Positions 12,059 to 22,702 of a stretch of DNA of 64,000 nucleotides are shown here, in pieces (position 1 is the stretch's first letter; each line of letters begins with the position of its first letter). This DNA is from Chamaelirium japonicum. Its lineage: Eukaryota; Streptophyta; Magnoliopsida; Liliales; Melanthiaceae. The notes beneath the pieces were generated by a model. It was not told the DNA's origin, searched no databases, and saw nothing but the letters and a program-made list of their open reading frames with translations. The stretch is from the NCBI GenBank assembly GCA_947650365.1, contig OX393551.1, positions 63,470,644 to 63,534,643 of the forward strand, in the 5' to 3' direction. The position numbers and the translations under genes are program-made.

Positions 12059-14250
12059 TGTTGGAAACAAATTAGAGGCGCAACGGAAGTCGGACTCGAT
12101 CTTAGGATCGATAAGGTGTGCGATACATTTTTAAAATTTTCTTAAGAAATAATCATATGCGCAAGATAAAATAAAATGCAAACGAACCCCTATGGTCATC
12201 TATCGAAACACACCATAAAAATTATGTATGTAATTCAATAGATCTAGGGTTTAGTTTATTATACCTCCATGCGGGATTTAGCACCGCGATGTTAATCTTC
12301 CAAGTTGATGATGAGGGAAGTATCCACGTGCGTAGGAGAAGCCTCGTTCTTCTTCGGGTACACCCGATCTCGCGAATCGACCCGGATCCTTGCACTCCAA
12401 TCTCTGAGTGCTTTGGAGTGCAAGCTTTCTCTTCTTCTTTATCACACACACTCTATGAGGAGAATAAGATGAGATAAAGAAGATTTTCTCGTCACACCCT
12501 TAGGTCAAAACCAAAGAGTGAGAGAGATAAGTGCCCAAGAGAGAAGGAAAGGCCAAAACCGAACCCAAGGGAGAGAGGAATTGGTCCTTCTCTGAAAAAC
12601 TGAATAAGGCTTGGTTTTCCTTGCCTAATATGCCTTGAAAACCGTGCCCCTCTCTCCCCTTGTCCATATGAACCGTTCCCCTTCTCTCTCTATCATTAAT
12701 CTTCAAAAATAAATGCCCACTATTGTATAGTTGCCATATTTGGCTTTACAATTAAAGGGAATAGATTCAAATCATTTCAAATCTGAATTAATCCCTTTAA
12801 ATATGAATTTGATGGCCATGCATATTTACCCTAATGACGGGGGCAACTACTAGGGCATGCGGGAAATTTTGAAACGACCAAAATACACCCCAGGCATCTA
12901 GTGGTCATCCACCTTATACGGGAGCATACATGGTCCATCTCCGTACATGATAAAGTACTCTAACACTTAGGGCACCTCATCCATACCTATTTAACATACC
13001 ATGGAGTTATGAATAGTGTTTTTACTATTTACTGGGGTGCCCCTATAGTAAAAATCACTAAACACATAGACCATGCTCTAGTACGACACGCACATATGGA
13101 ATGAACTCCTCATGGCATTATGGCAATATCGTGTGTCCCTACACTACTCTAAGGTTGCCCCCTAGTGAACACACTTAGTCCTGTGCAACCACCATGCCTT
13201 AGTGCAATGCACTCATGGAAAACAGGACGATTAAGGCATTATTTTTTCAACTCATATTGTGCTGTGAGACAAGGAGAAAGTTATGATCCGTAATGATCGA
13301 GGATAAGGTGGAACCTTCAGGGACTAGGATTCATGGCTTCCAACCGGACCTGATCGACACACTACCCAAGTGTCCCTATTAATCCTCTAGGTCCCGGTTA
13401 ACCTGTGTGGCCACCCAGAGTGCGACGCAGGCTGCACTCCAATTCTCCCAGACTTACTAAGCTCTCTCGCATTCCCCTACTCTCCGCTTAGTTAGGTAAT
13501 TAGATGTCCCTTCACTCGGTGCCATGTGTCAACTTGAGCGATGGAGAGCACCGTCAGACTCAAGTGATAATATGACTAGGTTCCTTCCAGGTTGATTAAC
13601 ACATCGTACCTCCGATTATTTTGGCCAAACAACCGGATTCGGTCTAACAGTTTAACTATTAACCACCAGGCCTAGTTTTAGTATGGTGTATGTCAAACCA
13701 AGCAACGCACCTCCCAATGGGGATGTGAATAGCCTGCAGGAGTGGCATGCCGATACAACGCCAGCCCGGCAATCCAGCGCACCGTGGTTTTGGGTCGTGG
13801 TTAGATCCCTCACACGTTGGTGAACCAAAGTTACCCAAACTGGTTAGTCCATCGGTCATGGTTCCTCAGGGTTTAGGACCTATTACCCTAAGCAAAAACA
13901 TGGCTATGTGCACCAATGTCTGCTCACCGATCTGTGCACCGTGTTGGTTCTATTCAGCCAAAGACACTGTGCTTGGCAATAACCATGGTGGAGAAACTCA
14001 TGCTCTGTCATTCCAATAGCTTAACCTGATAGGGCGACCAACCCTAATCAGAACTGCGAACAATTTAGGCTAATAGTACTAATCAACTGAGTCTCCCACT
14101 CAGATGAACCACTATACAACCATAGCTCTTTTCAGTTCAATATATAGAACACGTATAATACGCACCAATTAAGCTATTCTAATATAAATATCAACTCATT
14201 TATTAATCAACCATGGTTTTTACAAGCCCTAGACCATATCTTACTCAACA
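12059..14250 (-). repeat. Copia 3' LTR (left on the + strand)
   Basis: 2192 bp, starting TGTTGGAAAC and ending TTACTCAACA on the + strand. It aligns with 19956-22103 end to end. It carries about 63 bp at 12430-12492 that the other LTR lacks; this segment contains an 11 bp inverted repeat, TCTTCTTTATC (12433-12443) and GATAAAGAAGA (12473-12483). ORFs reported on either strand within it are not supported. Confidence 0.95.
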
Positions 14251-14263
14251 ATCTCCCACTTGG
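14251..14263 (-). other. Copia polypurine tract
   Basis: On the minus strand the bases just before the 3' LTR read CCAAGTGGGAGAT. This purine-rich stretch directly abutting TGTTG is the expected plus-strand priming site. It lies 1 bp beyond the final stop codon of the polyprotein (14265-14267). Confidence 0.85.
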
Positions 14264-14387
14264 TCTAGCGAGGAAAAACGGTTTTGACTCTCATAGCTTC
14301 TACATGCTGCTCAAACGCCTTTGCAGGAATTACCTTTGTAAAGGGATCAGCAATATTGTCTGCAGATGCTATTTTGGTCACCGCTAC

Positions 14388-14735
14388 TTACCCTTCCTTT
14401 TGAAACTGCCGAATCAAGTGGAACTTGCGTTCGATATGTTTCCCCTTCTGGTGGTGTCTTGGCTTCTTGGCCTGTGCTACCACTCCACTATTGTCACAAT
14501 AAAGGACAATATGTGACTGAGCCTCTGGTACGCACCCTAAGTCCAATAAGAACTTTTTAAGCCACACCGCTTCTTTTCCAACCTCGCACACTGCGACGTA
14601 CTCAGCTTCAGTGGTGGAGTCTGCGATGCAACCTTGCTTCACACTCCGCCAACTTACTGCTCCTCCTCCTAACATAAAAACATAACCTGAAGTCGATTTT
14701 CTAGATTCCACATCTGACAAAAAGTCAGCATCCGT
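14388..14735 (-). pseudogene. RNase H of the copia polyprotein, cut near its end
   Basis: The catalytic residues are visible: D in GYTDADF, E in STTEAEYVA and D in LYCDNSG, followed by KHIERKFHLIR. A TAA at 14388-14390 ends the open frame. The same frame continues beyond it with VAVTKIASADNIADPFTK, the usual copia C-terminus, to the TAG at 14265-14267. Confidence 0.92.
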
Positions 14736-15002
14736 ATATCCAATCGGCATCAAGTCCTGTGAAGTGTAGACTAACTCATAATCCCTCGTACGATGAAGGT
14801 ACTTGAGTATACTCTTTACAGCAGTCCAGTGTGCTGGACCCGGATTCGATTGAAATCGACCCATCATATCTACTACAAAACAGATATGTGGCCTCGTGCA
14901 CTGCATGGCATACATTAGACTACCCACTGCTGAAGCATAAGGTATCTTTTGTATTTCTTCCTTCTTCTCAGGTGTCTTAGGATATTGATCCTTAGATAAT
15001 TT

Positions 15003-15746
15003 CAAGCCATATCTGAATGGCAAGAAACCCTTCTTGGAGTCCTGCATGCTGAATCTGGCCAGTATCTTATCTATATAAGCAGCTTGTGAGAGCGAGAGAA
15101 TATTGTTCTGGCGATCTCGAGTTACCTTAATCCCCAGAACATAACTCGCCTCACCTAGGTCTTTCATGTCGAATTGCGAGAATAACCAAACTTTTACCGT
15201 AGATAATGTTCCTACGTCATTTCCAATCAGTAGTATATCATCTACATAAAGTATTAAATATACCACTGTAGTATTACCACTCCTTTTGTACACACAAGAT
15301 TCATCCTCATTTTGATCAAATCCGTATGAGCAGATTATCTGATCAAAATAGATATTCCAACTTCTGGATGCTTGTTTTAGTCCATAGATGGACCTCTGAA
15401 GTTTGCAAACCAGATCTTCCTGACCTACTGACTTAAAACCTGGAGGCTGCATCATATATATGTCTTTCTCCAAAACCCCATTGAGGAAAGCTGTCTTGAT
15501 ATCCATCTGCCAGATCTCCCAATCATAGTGGGCTGCGATGGATAAGAGGATTCGAATAGACTTAAGCATAGCTACCGGTGAGAAGGTCTCGTCATAATCG
15601 ATCCCTTCTTGTTGGGTAAAACCCTTGGCAACTAATCTAGCTTTATAAGTCTCAATGGAACCATCGGGTCCTCTTTTCTTCTTGAACACCCACTTACACC
15701 CAATAGGTTTAATATTGGGTGATGGTGCAATAAGTGTCCAAACATT
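15003..15746 (-). pseudogene. Reverse transcriptase of the copia polyprotein
   Basis: An intact open stretch within the longest open segment (14388-16562). Motifs in order: WVFKKKRGPDGSIETYKARL, VAKGFTQQEGIDYDETFSPV, WQMDIKTAFLNG, SIYGLKQASRSW and the catalytic YVDDILLIGN (YVDD at 15248-15237). All three expected carboxylates (D in MDIK, DD in YVDD) are present, so the RT domain itself looks catalytically preserved although the polyprotein is not. Confidence 0.95.
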
Positions 15747-15959
15747 ATTTTGGGACATAGATGCAATTTCTGCCTCCATGGCTTTTTGCCAAGCAGAACT
15801 GTCAGAAGATTTCATCGCCTCATCATAGCTCAAGGGATCATCCTCCTGAATCTCTGGATCGACTAATAAAGTCTCTCCATAGTATCTTTCAGGAGCTCTG
15901 ATTTGTATCCCACTATGATGAGGTAATGGTGGTACTGAGTGATTCGTTTCTACAGTCTC

Positions 15960-17168
15960 TGGTATCCTAGTTTCAATGTTACCTCTTCCCTCTATATTAC
16001 CGGATGTGCTACCTCCACCAGTACCCAGTAGCTCTTCCAGAACTACCTTACTGGTTGGCTTGTGATCCATAATATAGTCCTGCTCTAGGTAGATGGCATT
16101 CGTAGAAACGAGTACCTTCTTATCCTCAGGATCATAGAATATACCACCTTTTGTTTCTTTAGGATAGCCTATGAACAGACATACCTTAGACTTAGTCTCC
16201 ATCTTATCCCTTTTATCCTTTTGCACATGTGCAGGACATCCCCATATTCTGAAATATTGCAGTGTAGGCTTTTGCTTTGACCACAGTTCTCTAGGAGTTA
16301 GAGGCACTGATTTAGATGGGACATGGTTTAAGATATAAGCTGCTGTTAATAGGGCATATCCCCAAAATATGGTCGGTAAACTAGCATAACTCATCATACT
16401 ACGGACCATGTCCAACAAGGTCCGATTCCTTCTCTCAGAAACTCCATTCTGTTGTGGTGTACCTGGAGCAGTCAACTGGGATACAATCTCACTATCTCTA
16501 AGATACCCAAGGAACTCGTCCGATAGGTACTCACCTCCTCGATCAGATCGAAGGGCTTTCACATATCTACCAGTCTGCTTTTCAACTTCGGCTCTAAATT
16601 CTTTGAACTTGTCAAAGGACTCAGACTTTCAATGCATTAGGTAGATATAGTCATATCTTGAGTAATCATCAGTAAACGTGATGAAGTACTCATGGCCTCC
16701 TATCGCCTGGACACTCATGGGTCCATATACATCAGAATGAACTAACTCTAATATCTCTGTGGCCCTATTCCCTTTGGCTTTAAAAGCCCTCTTGGTCATT
16801 TTGCCCTCCAGACAAGACTCACAAGTTGGAAGGATCTCCGAGGGATCTGTTTCCAGAAGCCCGGCCTTGACCAACCTATGAATTCTATCTGAGGTAATAT
16901 GCCCAAGTCTTAGATGCCACAATAGAGTTAGATTTTTTGAACATTTAGATGAGTTAATATTCAAAGCTGTTATGTTTTCTTTCTCTAATTTAGGACTTAG
17001 AATATAGAGACTGTTATGAACTATTCCTCTAATAATGAAGGTTCCATTCATTCTAATAGATACACCAGATGTATCAAAAAGAACTGAATAACCATCATTC
17101 ACCATAGAAGAAACAGAAATTAGATTACGTCTCAAAGACGATACATATAATACGTCTCTTAAAATCAA
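15960..17168 (-). pseudogene. GAG-pre-integrase and integrase of the copia polyprotein
   Basis: Begins with 'LRDVLYVSSLRRNLISVSSM' (GAG-pre-integrase). The HHCC zinc finger is H-X4-H in WHLRLGH and CESC (around 16916-16812). The catalytic core shows HSDVYGPM (first Asp, ~16731), ALRSDRGGEY (second Asp, ~16545) and NGVSERRNRTLL (Glu, ~16436). A TGA at 16629-16631 falls between the first and second catalytic Asp, inside the 'IYLMH..KSESFDKF' stretch, with the frame unchanged on both sides. Confidence 0.92.
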
Positions 17169-17330
17169 AGTCTTTTTATTAGAAAAAGATAAATTTTTAT
17201 GAAAACAGCATCGGTCCCCATGCTCAGGACCGCTTCCTCATCAAGTAGCCTTCTGCTTACCTGGAACCCCTGTAAAGAGTTACAGGCATGGTCAGTGGAA
17301 CCAGAATCCACAATCCAAGATGCAAAAGAA
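17165..17330 (-). pseudogene. Aspartic protease segment of the copia polyprotein
   Basis: WIVDSGSTDHAC at about 17317-17282 holds the D-S-G catalytic triplet; a threonine replaces the more usual alanine-threonine context only mildly (DSGSTDH against DSGATDH). The reading frame is lost about 120 bases later at a poly-A/T run near 17183-17187, where the '..YLF' before the break continues as '..NKKTLILRDVLYV' in another frame. Confidence 0.85.
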
Positions 17331-17401
17331 CTGATATTTGAAAGAAGTGACTCAACTACAAGTAGTTGAGAATTACTTGTCCCAACACCCTGAGGCTTTG
17401 T

Positions 17402-18196
17402 GCAGTCCTTTTTCCAATGGCCCTTTTCACGACATCTGAAGCACTTCGTGCTTGGTGACTTCATCTCTCTTAACTTAGAGGTCCCCACATGGCTCTGCAG
17501 AGGCCCTGCCTTCAGCTTCTTGTTCTTAGGCTTCTTACTCATAGGCTTCTTAGCCTTCAGAGCAGCCCTGCGCTTAGCACTTAATGACTCACCTTTAACC
17601 TTGAACCCGTCTTTTGCTGCCTGGAGAGCTCCAAGAAGCTCTGCATTTATCATCTCCAACTTGTTAAGGTTGAAGTTAGTGACAAAGCCTTCAAAGGCTC
17701 CAGACAGGGACGCAAGGAAGATATCAGTCATAACCTCGTTATCCAGCACAATTTTCATGGTAGCCAGTTCGTTCTAAAACCTGAGCATTTTCAGTATGTG
17801 TTCCCGGACAGGCGTCCCTTCGGACATCTTAGTGCTAACGAGCTTTTTCATTGTGAGGTAGCGTGTTACGCGGCTATGCCCCTCAAATATTTCTTTGAGG
17901 TATAGCATCATATTAGAAGCATCAGGCATTTCTTCGACTTGCTTCTGTAGAGTTGTCTGTAAGGAAGCTATGATATAGCACTTGCACATCTCATTAGAAT
18001 CTCGCCAGTCGGAGAAAGCCTTGGTCTCTGCCTCAGTGGCATCTGGACCCGGTAGGTTCGGTTCCTGAGTGGTTAGGGCCATGGTGTGTTTACCGATCCT
18101 AAGAACAAGCATGAGGTTGCGTTTCCAGTCCTCATAGTTAGGACCCGTAAGTTTGTTATCATTTAGGATGGCAGATAAGGGGTCTAGTTTGGTCAT
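17402..18196 (-). pseudogene. gag: gag region of the copia polyprotein with zinc knuckle
   Basis: The N-terminal part has the copia gag pattern 'LTGPNYEDWKRNL' followed by helical gag (UBN2-type) up to the TAG at 17774-17776, and continues in the same frame to a CCHC knuckle CFRCREKGHWKKDC (about 17443-17402, spacing CX2CX4HX4C). A lysine-rich stretch (about residues 62-84 of the second open segment) precedes the knuckle, as is usual for nucleic-acid binding. Gag forms the virus-like particle and packages the RNA. Confidence 0.9.
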
Positions 18197-19940
18197 CTGA
18201 AAAATAAATGGGAGTATATTAGAATGCTTCATAAACTTATTTTATGGTATTTTTAAAATGAGTCAAATTATATCCAAATATCAATGCTACCCTCAAAGCG
18301 GAGACATATCTATGGATCAATTTTACCATGTATATGAGATCTCGAATTCGGATACACCCGCCCGAGGGGTCAGTGTGCAGCATTCTCCGCTCACAGCAGG
18401 TCTCTCGGACCCAATCCAAATCTGCCACAGACGGGCTATAATGGACCATGGTTTTCTTTTTGGCCAGCCCCCCGTGATCTCCATGTGACGCAACGGGTAG
18501 CCTCACGGGTGCTCCGGATGCTTACCCACAAGCCTAGGCAATCATAACACAGGAGTTCATACGGCCCCCGTGAAGGCGGGAAAAACCCTTCTCTCCTGGC
18601 ATTGTGACCACCATATCCCAAAGGAGACTGCTAAGCCTCCGGCATGACAAAAAATAACTCTCACCCGAGGGGGATGTTGAGCCATACCCTATCACCCGAA
18701 AATTCAGCAGTTGGCCGTGGAGGCCAGGGGTACTCACACTGAGTCCTCTTACACATCCCTTAATTATTGTGAGGGTTATTTCAATGCAAGTATTTTAGAT
18801 CCTAGGTTGCGACAACCTAGACCTAGACCCTGGTCATACCGTGCTCCCACTAGAGTTAAGATATCTTATGAAGTATAGATAGACTTGGAGAGGACCATAG
18901 TCCCTATCCCGTGGATACTCAGTTGTCACCTTTCTCCCGAGAATCACATTACGTACTTTCCAAGCTTTCGATACTAAATAAAATGATCATTACCCTTTGT
19001 ACTCTAGAGCCTAGCCTATGGTCTAGACATACAAGGAAAGGTCTCCCATTAGTATGACTCCTCATATGCAACTTGATGTTTGATGTCATAGATGATCACC
19101 ACATCACTATTGGTTTCGATGTCAAACCAATTAGGGACATCCGATAACCTCCGTCGGACCTCGACCTAACGGTGGCATAACCGAGTGTTATGGGATCCAA
19201 CTATCATCAAACACTAATTAAACTATGGGTGTCATTAAATGGAGATCTAACCTAATGGTCGCAGGGACCAAGTGGGGAAAAGGCATCCCACACACAGTGG
19301 GGAAAGGACATCCCACAATCTAATACCTACAGCATTAGAATATATAATTTCACCGGGGTCTTTGAAAATATCCAACTACCATCAAACATAAACATCCATT
19401 GATATCAAGTTCAGGGTCCGACCCCTGAACCTGACTAGCAATGCTCTGATGATCCGGTTCATGGCATCTTTCGGATATCTCTTCCTTTGGCCCACCACAT
19501 CCGGTCTTTCGGTAATGGATTTTTCATCTGATCTTGTCCTCCAAATCTTCAACCTGTAATTGAAAAATTTAGTATGCTCTGAGCAATCGCTCGTTCATAC
19601 ATATTTTCCTAGGATAAAGAATAATGAAAGTACAATAATATAAATAATTGGCTGGGAAAAACCAAGCCGTGGAACAACCTCCACGTACTTGTCCCATTAG
19701 GCCTTACAATCATCCATCACAGAAAGAACAAAAAATAACTATGCAATCATTTTTTTCGGGGTCCGACCCCCAAAACCAAACAATCACAATTATTATTTTG
19801 TAGCGGCACCCTGCAGGAAAACATAGCATGCAACACATATGCATATATGATCATGCAAACCCCGGTGAATGCATTCATTCATCAAATACGCATTTGATTC
19901 GATTCATAGAAAAAATTTTCATGAATCGCACACCAAAAAT
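18197..19940 (-). other. Long non-coding leader of the copia element
   Basis: About 1.74 kb between the PBS and gag, with no recognisable coding sequence. It holds short imperfect repeats such as 'gggg-aaagg-catccca' at 19273-19315 and a dyad GGTCCGACC at about 19420 and 19760. Long leaders are known in large copia elements. Nothing here marks a host gene fragment. Confidence 0.7.
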
Positions 19941-19953
19941 GGCTCTGATACCA
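19941..19953 (-). other. Copia primer-binding site (tRNA-iMet)
   Basis: Minus strand reads TGGTATCAGAGCC, the complement of the 3' end of plant initiator methionine tRNA and the classic copia PBS. Two bases separate it from the 5' LTR. Confidence 0.95.
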
Positions 19954-19955
19954 TT

Positions 19956-22103
19956 TATTGGAAACAAATCAGAGGCGCAACGGAAGCCGGACTCGATCTT
20001 AGGATCGATACGGTGTGCGATACATTTTTAAAATTTTATTAAGAAACAATCATGTGCGCAAGATAAAATAAAATGCAAACGAACCCCTATGGTCATCTAT
20101 CAAAACACACTATAAAAATTATGTATGTAATTCAATATATCTAGGGTTTAGTTTATTATACCTCCGTGTGGGATTTAGCACCGCGATGTTAATCTTCCAA
20201 GTTGATGATAACGGAAGTATCCAAGTGCGTGGGAGAAGCCTCGTTCTTCTTCGGGTACACCCGATCTCCCAAATCGACCCGGATCCTTGCACTCCAATCT
20301 CTGAGTGCTTCGGAGTGCAAGCTTTCACACCCTTAGGTCAAAACCAAAGAGTGAGAGAGATAAGTGCCCAAGAGAGAAGGGAAGGCCAAAACCGAACACA
20401 AGGGAGAGAGGAATCGGTCCTTCTCTGAAAAACTAAATAAGGCTCGGTTTTTCTTGCCTAATATGCCTTGAAAACCGTGCCCCTCTCTCCCCTTGTCCAT
20501 ATGAACCGTTCCCCCTTCTCTCTCTATCATTAATCCTTAAAAATAAATGCCCACTATTGTATAGTTGCCATATTTGGTTTTGCAATTAAAGGGAATAGAT
20601 TCAAATCATTTCAAATCTGAATTAATCCCTTTAAATATGAATTTTATGGCCATGCATATTTACCCTAATGATGGGGGCGGCCACTAGGGCATGCGGGACA
20701 TTTTGAAATATCCAAAATGCCCCCCATGCATCTAGTGGCCATCCACCTCATACGGGAGCATACATGGTCCATCTCTGTGCATGATAAAGTACTAACACTT
20801 AGGGCACCTCATCCATACCTATTTAACATACCATGGAGTTATGAATAGTGTTTTTACTATTTACTGGTATGCTCTCAGTAAAACGTGGGGTGCCCCTATA
20901 GTAAAAATCACTAAACACACAGACCGTGCTCTAGTGCGACACACACATACGGAATGAACTCCTCATGGTATTATGGCAACATCGTGTGTCCCTACACTAC
21001 TCTAAGGTTGCCCCCTAGTGAACACACTTAGTCCTGTGCAACCACCATGCCTTAGTGCAATGCACTCATGGAAAACAGGACGATTAAGGCATTATTTTGT
21101 CAACTCATATTGTGCTGTGAGACAAGGAGAAAGTTATGATCTGTAACGATCGAGGATAAGGTGGAACCTTCAGGGACTAGGATTCATGGCTTCCAACCGG
21201 ACCCGATCGACACACTACCTAAGTGTCCATATCAATCCTCTAGGTCCCGATTAACCTGCGTGACCACCCAGAGTGCGACGCAGGCTGCACTCCAATTCTC
21301 CCAGACTTACTAAGCTCTCTCGTATACCCCTGCTCTCCGCTTAGTTAGGTAATTAGATATCCTTTCACTCGGTGCCATGTATCAACTTGAGCGGTGAAGA
21401 GCACCGTCAGACTCATGTGACCATATGACTAGGTTCCTTCCAGGTTGATTAACACATCGTACCTCCGATCAGTTTGGCCAAATAACTGGATTCGGTCTAA
21501 CAGCTCAACTGTTAACCACCAGGCCTGGTTTTAGTATGGTATATGTCAGACCAAGGAATGCACATCCTAATGGGGATATGAATAGCCTGTAGGAGTGGCA
21601 TGCCGATGCAACGCCAGCCCGGCAACCCAGTGCACCGTGGTTTTGGGTCGTGGTTAGATCCCTCACACGTTGGTGAACAAAAGTTACCCAAACTGGTTAG
21701 TCCATCGGTCATGGTTCCTCAGGGTTTAGGACCTATTACGCTAAGCAAAAACACAGCTATGTGCACTGGTGTTTGCTCACCGATCTGTGCACCGTGTTGG
21801 TTCTGTTCAGCCATAGACACTGTGCTTGGCAATGACCATGGTGGAGAAACCCATACTCTGTCATTCCAATAGCTTAACCTGATAGGATGACCAACCCTAA
21901 TCAGAACTGCGAACAATTTAGGCTAATAGTACTAATCAACTGAGTCTCCCACTCAGATGAACCATTATACAACCATGGCTCTTTTCAGTTCAATATATAG
22001 AACACGTATAATACGCACCAATTAAGCTATTCTAATATAAATATCAACTCATTTATTAATCAACCATGGTTTTTACAAGCCCTAGACCATATCTTACTCA
22101 ACA
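19956..22103 (-). repeat. Copia 5' LTR (right on the + strand)
   Basis: 2148 bp. The left terminus has decayed to TATTGG and the right is CAACA. It has about 20 bp near 20866-20886 ('tatgctctcagtaaaacg') that the partner lacks, and lacks the 63 bp hairpin segment of the partner. Confidence 0.95.
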
Positions 22104-22702
22104 TAACGCCTGCATCCGTGTGGCTAAAATATAAAGAGTCTCATAATTAGAAAAGGTCTGACTATTGTGGGATCCATATTCATATAGCATATTCTGAGAG
22201 GAGTCCAAGTGGGGCATATTCCTATTGATAATGATGACTATATTATAGGGGGTATATCTATATGGAAAGAGGGACTTTAACACCCGTATCTATATGGCCA
22301 AAATATGAAGAATCCTATAACAATGAAAGATCTTACTATTATGGGATCCTTATTTATATAGTAGATTACAAGAAGAGTCTAAGTGGGGCCCATTCTAGTT
22401 GATAAGTACGATGATATTATAGGGGGTATATTTATATGTCAAAGGGGTGACTTTAACACCTGTATCTGTATAGCTAAAATATAAAGAGTCCCATTTCTAT
22501 GAGGGGTCATACTACTATGGTATCCTTATTCATATAGAAGATTATGAGAGGAGTCCAAGTGGAGCCTACTTCAGGTAATAGGTCGACTCCATTATTGGGG
22601 GTATATCTATGTCTTAAAGAGGTAACTTTAACACCCGTATTTGTATGACCAAAATATAAACAGTCTCAAAACTAAGAGGGTCCTACTATTGTAGGATCTT
22701 TA
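22104..22702. repeat. Satellite fragment between two LTR insertions
   Basis: About 3.4 monomers, beginning with the copia TSD copy TAACG and continuing in register ('cctgcatccgtgtggctaaaatataaag'). It ends at the solo-LTR target CTTTA (22698-22702). Confidence 0.9.

Larger units (their letters stand above)
14265..18196 (-). pseudogene. Ty1-copia gag-pol polyprotein, broken
   Basis: A single reading path of about 1310 codons, the usual copia length, from an ATG at 18194-18196 to a TAG at 14265-14267. An upstream in-frame ATG at 18230-18232 would add 12 residues. The start chosen gives MTKLDPLSAILNDNKLTGPN, a typical copia gag opening. The frame is interrupted four times: TAG at 17774-17776 in gag, a one-base loss in an A/T run near 17183-17187 after protease, TGA at 16629-16631 within integrase, and TAA at 14388-14390 near the end of RNase H. 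TAG and TGA fit C-to-T change at glutamine and arginine codons, as expected from methylated-cytosine decay. No full polyprotein can be made. Confidence 0.95.
12059..22103 (-). mobile_element. Complete but decayed Ty1-copia LTR retrotransposon
   Basis: About 10.0 kb, inserted in a satellite monomer in minus orientation. Flanks are TAACA (12054-12058) and TAACG (22104-22108), a 5 bp TSD with one change. The LTR termini are TGTTGG...CAACA. Internal order read on the minus strand is LTR, PBS, long leader, gag, protease, integrase, RT, RNase H, PPT, LTR. The integrase-before-RT order defines copia. RT and RNase H wording (MQDSKKGF, IPYASAVGSLMYAM, SNPG..HW..VK.ILKYL, KHIERKFH) and LTRs over 2 kb suggest the Angela/Tork group; that lineage call is tentative. 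The LTRs differ at about 19 positions in their first ~370 bp by eye, so the insertion is not young. Confidence 0.95.

Noticed and set aside
13659-14019. 90-codon plus-strand ORF and its opposite in the copia LTR (and the pair at 21512-21872)
   Set aside because: Present in both LTR copies and partly in the solo LTR, but with no domain, and LTRs of this group do not encode protein.
14304-16644. Plus-strand ORFs opposite the copia polyprotein
   Set aside because: They are antisense shadows of the RT, RNase H and integrase coding sequence.
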